Below, one piece after another: positions 1 through 5,892 of a DNA stretch of 8,392 bases (the first letter of the stretch is position 1; the number at the start of each line of letters is the position of its first letter). The stretch is from an uncultured Bacteroidota bacterium. GTDB taxonomy: Bacteria > Bacteroidota > Bacteroidia > Chitinophagales > Chitinophagaceae. The translations under genes and the position numbers were made by a program. The notes below the pieces were generated by a model. That model was not told where the DNA came from, searched no databases, and worked only from the letters and a program-made list of their open reading frames with translations. The DNA is taken from contig CAMLGP010000091.1 in the NCBI GenBank assembly GCA_946479535.1, forward strand, positions 1 through 8,392, read 5' to 3'.

Positions 1-96
1 GTCAATCTCCAAAATAAAGCAGGGCTAATTGCAAAAGCATTTATTGTCCGTGATCCTGATGGCCATGCCCTGCTAATCCGTGAATCATTTCTTTAA
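1..96 (+). CDS. VOC (glyoxalase/bleomycin-resistance) family protein, C-terminal end only
   Basis: An open frame runs from the first base of the window to TAA at 94-96 and gives the last 31 residues of a protein whose start lies outside the window. The end reads AFIVRDPDGHALLIRES, the signature final beta strands of vicinal-oxygen-chelate proteins: the DPDGH turn followed by a strand with a Glu that is often a metal ligand in this fold. Members include glyoxalase I, dioxygenases and antibiotic-binding proteins, so no substrate can be given. It lies on the same strand as the following barrel gene and ends 49 bases before it; co-transcription is possible but not shown. Confidence 0.7.
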   Translation, partial: VNLQNKAGLIAKAFIVRDPDGHALLIRESFL

Positions 97-145
97 TTAA
101 AAAATGCTGAATTAAATTTTTACGTACATATTAAAAAGACAGTTT

Positions 146-1066
146 ATGAAGAAGTTATTTGTGATTATGGCTTTTCCCTTATTCTTGTATGGAAAGCTTT
201 CCGCGCAGGGATGTAGTGATGCAGGCGTTTGCACTATTCATTCAATCAGGAACAACACTACTACAGAACAGGATAAGAATAAAAATGATATAGTTGCCGG
301 CTTTGCATTCGGAAAGGGAGAAGAAAACGTTACAAACTATACCCCCTATATAGAATATACCCGCAGTCTTAATACCCGCACTTCGCTTACTGCAAAAGCA
401 AGTTTTTCCTGGATCAGCGGAGAGCTGGCCAATACCAGCGGTTTGAGTGATCTGTTTGTATCCCTTAACCATGCATTTGATACAAAAGGAAAATGGTAGA
501 AATCATTTATCGCCGGATTGAAAATTCCTTTTGATCGTTCTGATATTATCAGGAATGGAATTCATCTTCCAATGCCCTATCAAACCAGTCTTGGCACTAC
601 CGACCTTGTGCTTGGTGTAAATTATGTCCGTCAGTCTTTTGGTGTTACGCTGGCTGTGCAACAACCTTTGCGGCCCATGAATGGGAATCATTTCCTTCCG
701 GAAAATTATCCTTCCAATGAGCTGGCGCAAAAATACCTGGCCACAAATGAGTTTTCCCGCAAGGGTGATGTGTTGCTTCGTTTCTCCTATAATTATAAAT
801 TGGATCAACGCTGGTCATTACGTCCCAGCCTGCTGGGAATTTATCATGAGACCAATGATAGTTATCTGGATGGTAATAAGGTGAGAATGTCTATCCCCCA
901 TTCAAATGGCCTTACCCTCAACGGAAACCTGTTCCTGGATTATGCTTTAAACGGTAATAGCGGATTTGAATTATCGATTGGTGCTCCGTTCATTGTGCGG
1001 GATAAAAGGCCTGATGGCTTAACAAGATCCGTGGTAGCTTCTGTTGAATACAGGTTCGGGTTTTAG
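146..1066 (+). pseudogene. Outer-membrane beta-barrel-like exported protein with an in-frame TAG at codon 118
   Basis: One reading frame runs from ATG 146 to TAG 1064-1066 (306 codons before the stop), but it holds a TAG at 497-499. The N-terminus is a Sec signal peptide (KK, hydrophobic stretch, cleavage probably after LSAQ at about residue 21), followed by GCSDAGVC with Cys23 and Cys29. The rest alternates polar and hydrophobic residues in short strands and ends in VEYRFGF, a terminal Phe strand typical of outer-membrane barrels. This recalls putative outer-membrane transporters or MetA-type barrels; the substrate is unknown. Both sides of the TAG look equally coding (GKW, stop, KSFIAGLKIPFD), so a single substitution (for example from AAG or CAG) or a base-call error is likely. 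The downstream half has no signal peptide of its own. TAG also ends three genes here, including this one, which argues against recoding. Confidence 0.75.
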
Positions 1067-1072
1067 CGGATT

Positions 1073-1597
1073 TTATTTTTCCTTCCGGCCTTCAATGCTG
1101 GAAATCAGTGCCTGAATTACCCGGTTAACCGCCTTTTCAGTTTGATTATCAGCAAATTGGCCATCTTTAAGCTTGGCCCTTATAAAAGAGATCAATAACT
1201 TTCCCTCCTCTACCATTTCCGTTCCCAGCGCAGATAACGTATTCAATAAAGCAGCATGACCTTTATCTCCAACGCTGCTGGCAGTAATAAGGGCAACTGG
1301 CTTTTGATCAAAGTCTCCGCTGGATACTGTCCAATCAAGTGCATTCTTGAGGGCGCCCGGAACGCCAAAGGCATATTCAGGTGTACAGATCAATACCCCA
1401 TCTGCTTGCCGGATCAGCTGACGGAATTGAGTTACTGGCTCATTATCTATTTCATCAAACGCCGGTATTGAAGCCAATCCTTTATATAGGGTAAACTCAA
1501 CATTCTCCGGCACCATCCCCGATATCAGTTTAAGGATGGTATTATTTGAAGAGGTCTCTCTCAGACTTCCTGAAAGTGCAAGAATTTTTATTTTCAT
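1073..1597 (-). CDS. NADPH-dependent FMN reductase / NAD(P)H:quinone reductase family flavoprotein
   Basis: This 174-residue flavodoxin-like protein begins MKIKILALSGSLR. The GSLR...SSN segment (residues 10-18) is the FMN-phosphate loop of this family, and TPEYAFGVPG (72-81) followed by KNALDW (84-89) is the family signature near the flavin ring and dimer interface. Length is normal for the family (about 170-190). Members use NAD(P)H to reduce FMN, quinones, azo dyes, chromate or ferric complexes in the cytoplasm; the substrate here is not readable. I chose ATG at 1597 because the protein then begins at the first strand of the fold; a TTG at 1609 would add only four residues. Its stop lies 6 bases from the convergent barrel gene. 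It is divergent from the peptidase/redox operon and shares its upstream region. Confidence 0.9.
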   Translation of the reverse strand: MKIKILALSGSLRETSSNNTILKLISGMVPENVEFTLYKGLASIPAFDEIDNEPVTQFRQLIRQADGVLICTPEYAFGVPGALKNALDWTVSSGDFDQKPVALITASSVGDKGHAALLNTLSALGTEMVEEGKLLISFIRAKLKDGQFADNQTEKAVNRVIQALISSIEGRKEK

Positions 1598-1606
1598 ATT
1601 GTATCT

Positions 1607-1614
1607 CAAAATTA
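1607..1614 (-). promoter_or_regulatory. Possible -7 box for the FMN reductase gene
   Basis: On the minus strand these bases read TAATTTTG, an exact match to the Bacteroidota sigma -7 consensus TAnnTTTG. A TTTG lies upstream at 1632-1629, but the 14-base spacer is shorter than the usual 19 or so. The box ends only 9 bases before ATG 1597, which would give an almost leaderless transcript. Treat it as a weak candidate. Confidence 0.25.
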
Positions 1615-1642
1615 ATCTAAAGATTATTCAAAGCTGGTACCT

Positions 1643-1656
1643 GGAACAACTGTTCC
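1643..1656. promoter_or_regulatory. Perfect inverted repeat GGAACA-N2-TGTTCC, candidate operator
   Basis: Two 6-base arms are perfectly complementary around a 2-base centre. The core GAAC-N4-GTTC has the shape of a dimeric repressor site; it resembles the LexA box of Gram-positive bacteria, though that resemblance may be coincidental in this lineage. It lies between the divergent starts, 46 bases upstream of ATG 1597 and 60 bases upstream of ATG 1716, where one regulator could control both units. Confidence 0.4.
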
Positions 1657-1663
1657 TGCATGT

Positions 1664-1681
1664 CTGTCATCTGCCTGACAG
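1664..1681. promoter_or_regulatory. Perfect inverted repeat CTGTCA-N6-TGACAG, candidate operator
   Basis: A second pair of perfectly complementary 6-base arms with a 6-base centre lies 7 bases after the first dyad. It could be a separate operator or a small RNA hairpin in the peptidase leader. Two perfect dyads within 39 bases are more than expected by chance in a gap this size, but no regulator gene lies in the window to pair with them. Confidence 0.35.
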
Positions 1682-1715
1682 CGCCTCACCGGTAAATTTT
1701 GTCCCTTTACTATGT

Positions 1716-3299
1716 ATGGGACCAGCTACACTGATATGTCCTCTTTGTAATGATAAGGTAGACAAACTGGTCTATGCTTATCACCTTGGAAGCGAGCGTC
1801 AGGTATTGGAACGGATCAAACTTAATCATCCAACCTGGACTGAGAATGATGGCCTTTGCCATCGTTGCATTGATTACTACCACACTGAAATAGTGATGCA
1901 ACAGCGAATCTTGCCCGAAATTGGACCACACTTCCCAGTAAAAAGTCCAGATGACTTTATCATTCTTCCAACAGGATTACGATTAAACGCAGATCAGCGA
2001 TTTACCGGAAAAAATATCACAATATGCTTTATCGATAGCGGTTTCTATCCCCACCCTGATCTTGTCAGTATCCGCAATCGTATCAAGGCGGCAATTGATA
2101 TCACCCAGCCAGATTCTTACAACTACTTAAATTCACCTGGTGATGCAGGTAATGATGCATGGCATGGGACCATGACTTCCGTTGTATGTGCCGGTGATGG
2201 ATATTTAAGCAATGGTCTTTATAAAGGAATTGCCTGTGATGCAGAACTCGTACTGTTGAAAGTTCAGGACCAGCAGGGAGCCATTACAACAAACAATATT
2301 GTGAAAGCCCTGCAGTGGGTACTGGATAATCATCAGCAATACCAGATCCGAATTGTAAACATGAGCATAGTAGGAAATCAAACCAGTGGATTTCGTGAAA
2401 GCGAAATTGATGTAGTAGCTGAAGAACTGATTGCAAAAGGAATTTTGATAGTTGCTGCGGCAGGTAACGATGAACAGGGGTTGATCAGATCTCCCGCCAA
2501 CTCTCCCAATGTTATAACGGTAGGCGGAACGGATGATAACAATAAACTGGCCTCATCTGCCAAACTCTATCATTCAAGTTTTGGTAGAACAGTTGATGAC
2601 ATCCATAAGCCAGAAATCATTGCCCCAGCTATATGGATAGCAGCGCCTATTTTGCCGGATACTGAAGAATATTTTGAATCCTCCAGGCTTCATAACCTGC
2701 TGCAAACAGAGGAAACAGCTTCTACTCGCGCCAACATCATTAACAGGCTGCAAACTGGAAAGTATATCTCCAGATATTATATGCATGTAGATGGGACTTC
2801 TTTCGCCGCACCAATAGTCTCTTCTGTTCTTGCCCAGTTGCTTGAAGCAAATCCCGAACTTACTGTTTCAGCAGCCAGGGAAATTTTATTCAGCACTGCC
2901 AGAAGAATGGAAGGCTTTCCTGTGGAAAGACAGGGATTTGGAATAATTCAACCAAAAAAAGCTTTATTAAAAACCCTGAGGCATCAACATATAATTTCCC
3001 CAGCACAATCACCATTTGTCAATACAGGAAATAAAGTAGTTGAATTTTATGTTCAACATGATTTGGCTACAGAAATTTCCCTTGCAGGGAGTTTTAATAA
3101 CTGGGCTGAAGATGAATTGCTACTGGAGCCGGGTCGCTTTGGCACCTGGAAGATTAAGATTCCATTGTTAAATCCCGGTCGGTATTTCTATAAATTCCTT
3201 GTTGACCAATCCTACTGGCTGGAAGATGTAAATAATCCACTACGTGAGCCGGACGGATTCAATGGTTTTAATAGTGTTTTATTGATCAATTCGCAATAG
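1716..3299 (+). CDS. Subtilisin-like S8 serine peptidase with N-terminal four-Cys motif and C-terminal AMPK/CBM48-like domain
   Basis: This 527-residue protein (from ATG 1716) has three parts. Residues 8-51 hold CPLC and CHRC, a four-cysteine arrangement that could bind zinc. Residues about 100-420 are a subtilase with the full catalytic set: Asp107 in FIDSG, His150 in HGT, oxyanion Asn251 in AAGND, and Ser362 in DGTSFAAP. A charged insertion of about 50 residues (305-355) lies between Asn and Ser. Residues about 435-527 are an immunoglobulin-like E-set domain with AGSFNNW (457-463) and a YFYKFLVD strand, as in the glycogen-binding domain of AMPK beta and CBM48. There is no signal peptide and no recognisable inhibitor-type propeptide, so a cytoplasmic enzyme is likely. 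I chose ATG 1716 because it lies just before the first Cys pair; the frame is open upstream to beyond 1536, and TTG 1599 is an alternative. It heads the five-gene operon, 1 base before the next gene. Substrate unknown. Confidence 0.9.
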   Translation: MGPATLICPLCNDKVDKLVYAYHLGSERQVLERIKLNHPTWTENDGLCHRCIDYYHTEIVMQQRILPEIGPHFPVKSPDDFIILPTGLRLNADQRFTGKNITICFIDSGFYPHPDLVSIRNRIKAAIDITQPDSYNYLNSPGDAGNDAWHGTMTSVVCAGDGYLSNGLYKGIACDAELVLLKVQDQQGAITTNNIVKALQWVLDNHQQYQIRIVNMSIVGNQTSGFRESEIDVVAEELIAKGILIVAAAGNDEQGLIRSPANSPNVITVGGTDDNNKLASSAKLYHSSFGRTVDDIHKPEIIAPAIWIAAPILPDTEEYFESSRLHNLLQTEETASTRANIINRLQTGKYISRYYMHVDGTSFAAPIVSSVLAQLLEANPELTVSAAREILFSTARRMEGFPVERQGFGIIQPKKALLKTLRHQHIISPAQSPFVNTGNKVVEFYVQHDLATEISLAGSFNNWAEDELLLEPGRFGTWKIKIPLLNPGRYFYKFLVDQSYWLEDVNNPLREPDGFNGFNSVLLINSQ

Positions 3300-3300
3300 T

Positions 3301-3522
3301 ATGATAATACTCAAACTTATTCTGGCTGCGGCAGCTTTATATCTTATTCTCGGTCTGCTATTCGCCCTTCTGTTTATTATTAAGGGAGTGGAAAAAGTAG
3401 ATGAAGGAGCTCATGGAGGCAGCCTGGGATTCAGGATCATTATCATTCCTGGCATAATGGTATTCTGGCCGCTCTTATTGAAAAAATGGATAAAGATCTC
3501 AAAACAAACCAGCCATGATTAA
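3301..3522 (+). CDS. Small two-helix membrane protein of unknown function (73 aa)
   Basis: The protein has two hydrophobic stretches, residues about 5-28 and 45-63, joined by a charged loop reading KGVEKVDEGAHGGSLGFR, and it ends in a basic tail. The loop holds acidic residues, a His and several Gly and looks conserved rather than random, as if it formed a contact or ligand site at the membrane surface. I cannot name a family. It starts 1 base after the peptidase stop and overlaps the next gene by 8 bases, so translational coupling is likely. Its place ahead of the haem/Rieske gene suggests an accessory or assembly subunit of that membrane complex, which is inference from position only. Confidence 0.8.
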   Translation: MIILKLILAAAALYLILGLLFALLFIIKGVEKVDEGAHGGSLGFRIIIIPGIMVFWPLLLKKWIKISKQTSHD

Positions 3523-3970
3523 ACCCTTACGCAAAAGACATAGGCAGATATGGCTGACCTGCGCAATATTGCTACCTGCAGGAATATTGCTTGCCTGGCT
3601 GGCAATCCCGGAAATGGAGCCTGTAAGACTATTACAAGGCCCAACTTCTCCTGCACTTCCCGAATTAGTTCAATCCGGATCATTACCAGATTACAGCATA
3701 AACCTTCGTTCCAATAGCAGTAGATCTGAGTGGCAACTGGAATGGAATAACAGGAAAATTTTAAAAGTCCCCTCAGCTGTGATCTATCAGTTGTATGAAA
3801 ATACCGGATCATTCAATCCCCGGAATGCAAAGTTGATCGGCCGGATTGAAGCGCAAGGCAGCTATTTTTTTCCTTTATCTACGGATTCATCCATAAATAA
3901 ACCCCTCAATCTTGTACTCTATGATTTCATTCATAACAAAATCATCGATAGCATCCAGTTAAAAAATTAA
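3515..3970 (+). CDS. Membrane-anchored protein of unknown function (151 aa)
   Basis: A basic N-terminus (KPLRKRHRQ) precedes one hydrophobic helix at residues about 12-31, giving an N-in anchor with the remaining 120 residues outside the cytoplasm. That part is rich in short beta-type strands (WQLEWNNRKILKV, AVIYQLYE, NLVLYDF) and has no Cys, so it is unlikely to bind a redox centre itself. I do not recognise the family. Its start lies inside the end of the 73-residue gene (8-base overlap) and its stop is 4 bases before the haem/Rieske gene, so it belongs to the same operon. A structural or periplasmic partner role is the most that can be inferred. Confidence 0.8.
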   Translation: MIKPLRKRHRQIWLTCAILLPAGILLAWLAIPEMEPVRLLQGPTSPALPELVQSGSLPDYSINLRSNSSRSEWQLEWNNRKILKVPSAVIYQLYENTGSFNPRNAKLIGRIEAQGSYFFPLSTDSSINKPLNLVLYDFIHNKIIDSIQLKN

Positions 3971-3974
3971 AATC

Positions 3975-5027
3975 ATGGGAGCTTCATATACTGCCGTTGG
4001 TTGGAACCGTCAGAAAAAGAATTATGACTGGCTGATAGCCGGTTTCTGCTTTGGCTATCTTACCATTTTTATTTTGATAACACTTCTGATCAATGAACAG
4101 GCAACATTTGAAACGTTGTTATTGCGCAGCACTTCCACCCTTGCCGTTTTATTGTTGCACGTTATCCTGGCTATTGGTCCATTATGCCGCCTTAACCCCA
4201 AATTTCTTCCACTCCTGTACAATCGCCGGCATTTGGGCGTTACAATGTTTTCCATTGCGCTTGTCCACGGATGCTTTGGCATTTTCCAGTTTCATGCATT
4301 GAGCAATACCAATCCTCTTGTTTCTCTTTTTAGCTCCAACACAAACTATAACTCCCTGGCTGCCTTCCCATTTCAGGCATTGGGCTTTTTTGCCCTGGTG
4401 ATCTTCTTCCTGATGGCAATAACAAGTCATGATTTCTGGCTACATAATCTTTCTCCAGGGGTTTGGAAAACCTTGCACATGTTCGTTTACCTCGCCTACG
4501 TGCTGGTGATCATGCATGTAATGCTCGGAGTTATTCAATTTGAAAAGAATCCATTATTTGTATTAATCCTTGCTGTTGGATCATGTACGCTGGTAACGCT
4601 TCATTTAAAGGCTGCTTTCAAAGAAAAAAAGATAGACAATCAGTTATTTGTCCTTCAGCAGGAAGGATTTATTTACGTATGCAATACAGATGAGATTGAA
4701 GACAGTCGGGCCAAAATATTCTGTATCGATAAAGAAAGGATAGCGGTGTACCGGCATGAGAACCAGCTTTACGCCATACATAATGTATGCAAACACCAGG
4801 GAGGCCCGCTTGGTGAAGGTAAAATTCTGGATGGCTGCATCACCTGTCCCTGGCATGGATACCAGTACCTGCCTCAGAATGGCCAATCCCCCCCTCCATT
4901 CAAAGAAAAAGTAAGCACCTATAATTTAAAAGTAATTAAAAATAAGGTATGGCTTAACCCTGTCCCCTTGCCAGAGGGAACAGAAAGACCTGGCGCCTTT
5001 ATTACCAAACAAAAAGAATTATCATGA
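3975..5027 (+). CDS. Ferric-reductase-like transmembrane haem protein fused to a Rieske [2Fe-2S] domain
   Basis: This 350-residue protein has about six membrane helices (roughly 19-40, 52-70, 88-107, 132-150, 164-186, 193-212), followed by a soluble domain. Histidines in or beside helices at 62, 86, 98, 168 and 181 are candidate b-haem ligands; the 13-residue step between His168 and His181 is typical of the FRD/MsrQ fold. Residues about 225-330 form a Rieske domain: Cys272-x-His274 and Cys291-x2-His294 are the four [2Fe-2S] ligands, in CKHQGGPLG and CPWHGYQY. The basic N-terminus (WNRQKKNYD) and the AAFKEKK linker place both ends in the cytoplasm. No FAD or NAD(P)H domain is present, so electrons must come from or go to another partner. 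Redox exchange between the Rieske centre and membrane haem is the likely role. It begins 4 bases after the previous gene and overlaps the next by 4 (ATGA). Confidence 0.92.
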   Translation: MGASYTAVGWNRQKKNYDWLIAGFCFGYLTIFILITLLINEQATFETLLLRSTSTLAVLLLHVILAIGPLCRLNPKFLPLLYNRRHLGVTMFSIALVHGCFGIFQFHALSNTNPLVSLFSSNTNYNSLAAFPFQALGFFALVIFFLMAITSHDFWLHNLSPGVWKTLHMFVYLAYVLVIMHVMLGVIQFEKNPLFVLILAVGSCTLVTLHLKAAFKEKKIDNQLFVLQQEGFIYVCNTDEIEDSRAKIFCIDKERIAVYRHENQLYAIHNVCKHQGGPLGEGKILDGCITCPWHGYQYLPQNGQSPPPFKEKVSTYNLKVIKNKVWLNPVPLPEGTERPGAFITKQKELS

Positions 5028-5872
5028 ATCAGAGCAATGATTTCTATATTGGCTGGATGGATAAGGCACCAGCTTCTTATTCAAAGCATATAAGAAAAGT
5101 GTTGTTGTTTATAGCCTGCCTGGTATTAATTGCAGCGGTGATCCTTTCTCAGCAGCAAAGGAAATTTTCTACTGCCAGCTTTGAATTCGGGCAGTTAACT
5201 GAAATAACGGGCACCTATCAGCAATCTCCTGTTCCAGCAATAAAAATCAAGACAGAACAGAATGTCTATGGAAATACCACCTATATGACAATTCCACTGG
5301 TTGGTTATGGAAAATTTGGAGCAGAAGGGATAATTGCAAGCCTGGAAAGAGAGAATAATACACGGCTTGATGGAAAGGAAATAGTTATCAAAGGAACCTT
5401 ATTGTATAGCGATGGTAAAACACTTTTGCAGGTAGATAAGAATGACAAGCCGCTTGTTCGCATCAATCATACTCTATCAACAAATCAGCCAGCCAAACAG
5501 GAGCTGGGCAGCGTAGAATTAAAAGGCGAGATCATTGACCCCAAATGTTATTTTGGCGTGATGAAGCCTGGTCATGGCAAACCTCATCGGGACTGTGCCA
5601 TCCGCTGCATTGAAGGCGGAATGGATCCTGTTTTTTATGTCAGGAATGAAAAGGGTGAAGCAAATTATTATTTAATTCTGGGGGCAGATGGCAGAAAAAT
5701 AAATGAGCAGTTGAAAGATTATATAGCAGAGCCTGTATCATTAAAAGCAAAAGCGGTCCAGGTAGATGACTGGACCGTTTTATATCTCGATGGAAATAAG
5801 AGTATCAAACGCCTGGGAGGATTGAGCTGGTTCAAGCAGCAGGATAATTCAATCAGTTGTGGTCCCAGGTAA
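5024..5872 (+). CDS. Membrane-anchored extracytoplasmic protein with Cys/His cluster (282 aa), partner of the haem/Rieske protein
   Basis: The N-terminus carries FYIGWMDKAP (residues 7-16), then basic residues and one membrane helix at about 25-42, placing the remaining 240 residues outside the cytoplasm. Residues about 55-150 look like a beta-barrel (OB-like) domain. A second beta domain after about residue 163 carries the striking segment 172-196: Cys175, His184, His188, Cys191 and Cys195, within KCYFGVMKPG and CAIRCIEGG. These could bind a metal or form a reactive cysteine site; there is no CxxCH haem motif. I recognise the style of this segment from proteins encoded beside Rieske/ferric-reductase-like genes, but know of no assigned function. 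The ATGA overlap with the haem/Rieske gene implies translational coupling. It ends the operon, converging on the SDR gene 8 bases away. Confidence 0.85.
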   Translation: MNQSNDFYIGWMDKAPASYSKHIRKVLLFIACLVLIAAVILSQQQRKFSTASFEFGQLTEITGTYQQSPVPAIKIKTEQNVYGNTTYMTIPLVGYGKFGAEGIIASLERENNTRLDGKEIVIKGTLLYSDGKTLLQVDKNDKPLVRINHTLSTNQPAKQELGSVELKGEIIDPKCYFGVMKPGHGKPHRDCAIRCIEGGMDPVFYVRNEKGEANYYLILGADGRKINEQLKDYIAEPVSLKAKAVQVDDWTVLYLDGNKSIKRLGGLSWFKQQDNSISCGPR

Positions 5873-5892
5873 ATTGGGAATTATGCGTTCCC
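5863..5892. other. Two overlapping short hairpins at the convergent gene ends
   Basis: TCCCA (5863-5867) can pair with TGGGA (5875-5879), and GGGAA (5876-5880) can pair with TTCCC (5888-5892); each stem is 5 bases with a 7-base loop, and they exclude each other because they share GGGA. They cover both stop codons of the convergent pair. Neither is followed by a T-run on either strand, so they are poor intrinsic terminators; a weak bidirectional end signal is possible. Confidence 0.2.

Larger units (their letters stand above)
1598..1715. promoter_or_regulatory. Divergent intergenic region between the FMN reductase and the peptidase operon
   Basis: This 118-base gap separates two divergent start codons and must carry both promoters unless the peptidase starts further upstream. 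It contains two perfect inverted repeats (listed separately) and a GGTACC palindrome at 1636-1641. On the plus strand AAATTTTG at 1694-1701 matches 7 of 8 positions of the Bacteroidota -7 element (TAnnTTTG), about 15 bases before ATG 1716, but I see no matching -33 element. The frame of the peptidase stays open through this stretch, so a longer N-terminus starting at a non-ATG codon (for example TTG 1599) cannot be excluded; the dyads favour a non-coding reading. Confidence 0.5.

Noticed and set aside
200..220. Lipoprotein lipobox before Cys23 of the barrel protein
   Set aside because: Residues before the Cys read SAQG, which does not fit the lipobox pattern; ordinary signal peptidase I cleavage fits better.
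497..499. Genetic-code change in which TAG is read as an amino acid
   Set aside because: TAG ends the barrel gene itself (1064-1066), the peptidase gene (3297-3299) and the SMP-30-like gene (6599-6597), so it acts as a normal stop here. No SECIS-like or PYLIS-like structure is evident either.
518..1066. Separate gene starting at TTG 518
   Set aside because: It is in the same frame as the upstream part, begins mid-strand, lacks a signal peptide and continues the barrel sequence, so it is the second half of one broken gene.
1536..1715. N-terminal extension of the peptidase from ATG 1536
   Set aside because: It would overlap the divergent FMN reductase coding region by 62 bases and adds low-quality sequence; ATG 1716 just before the first Cys pair is more plausible.
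4055..4430. Open frames on the minus strand inside the haem/Rieske gene
   Set aside because: They lie wholly within a well-supported gene, have no recognisable domain, and are explained as complementary shadows.
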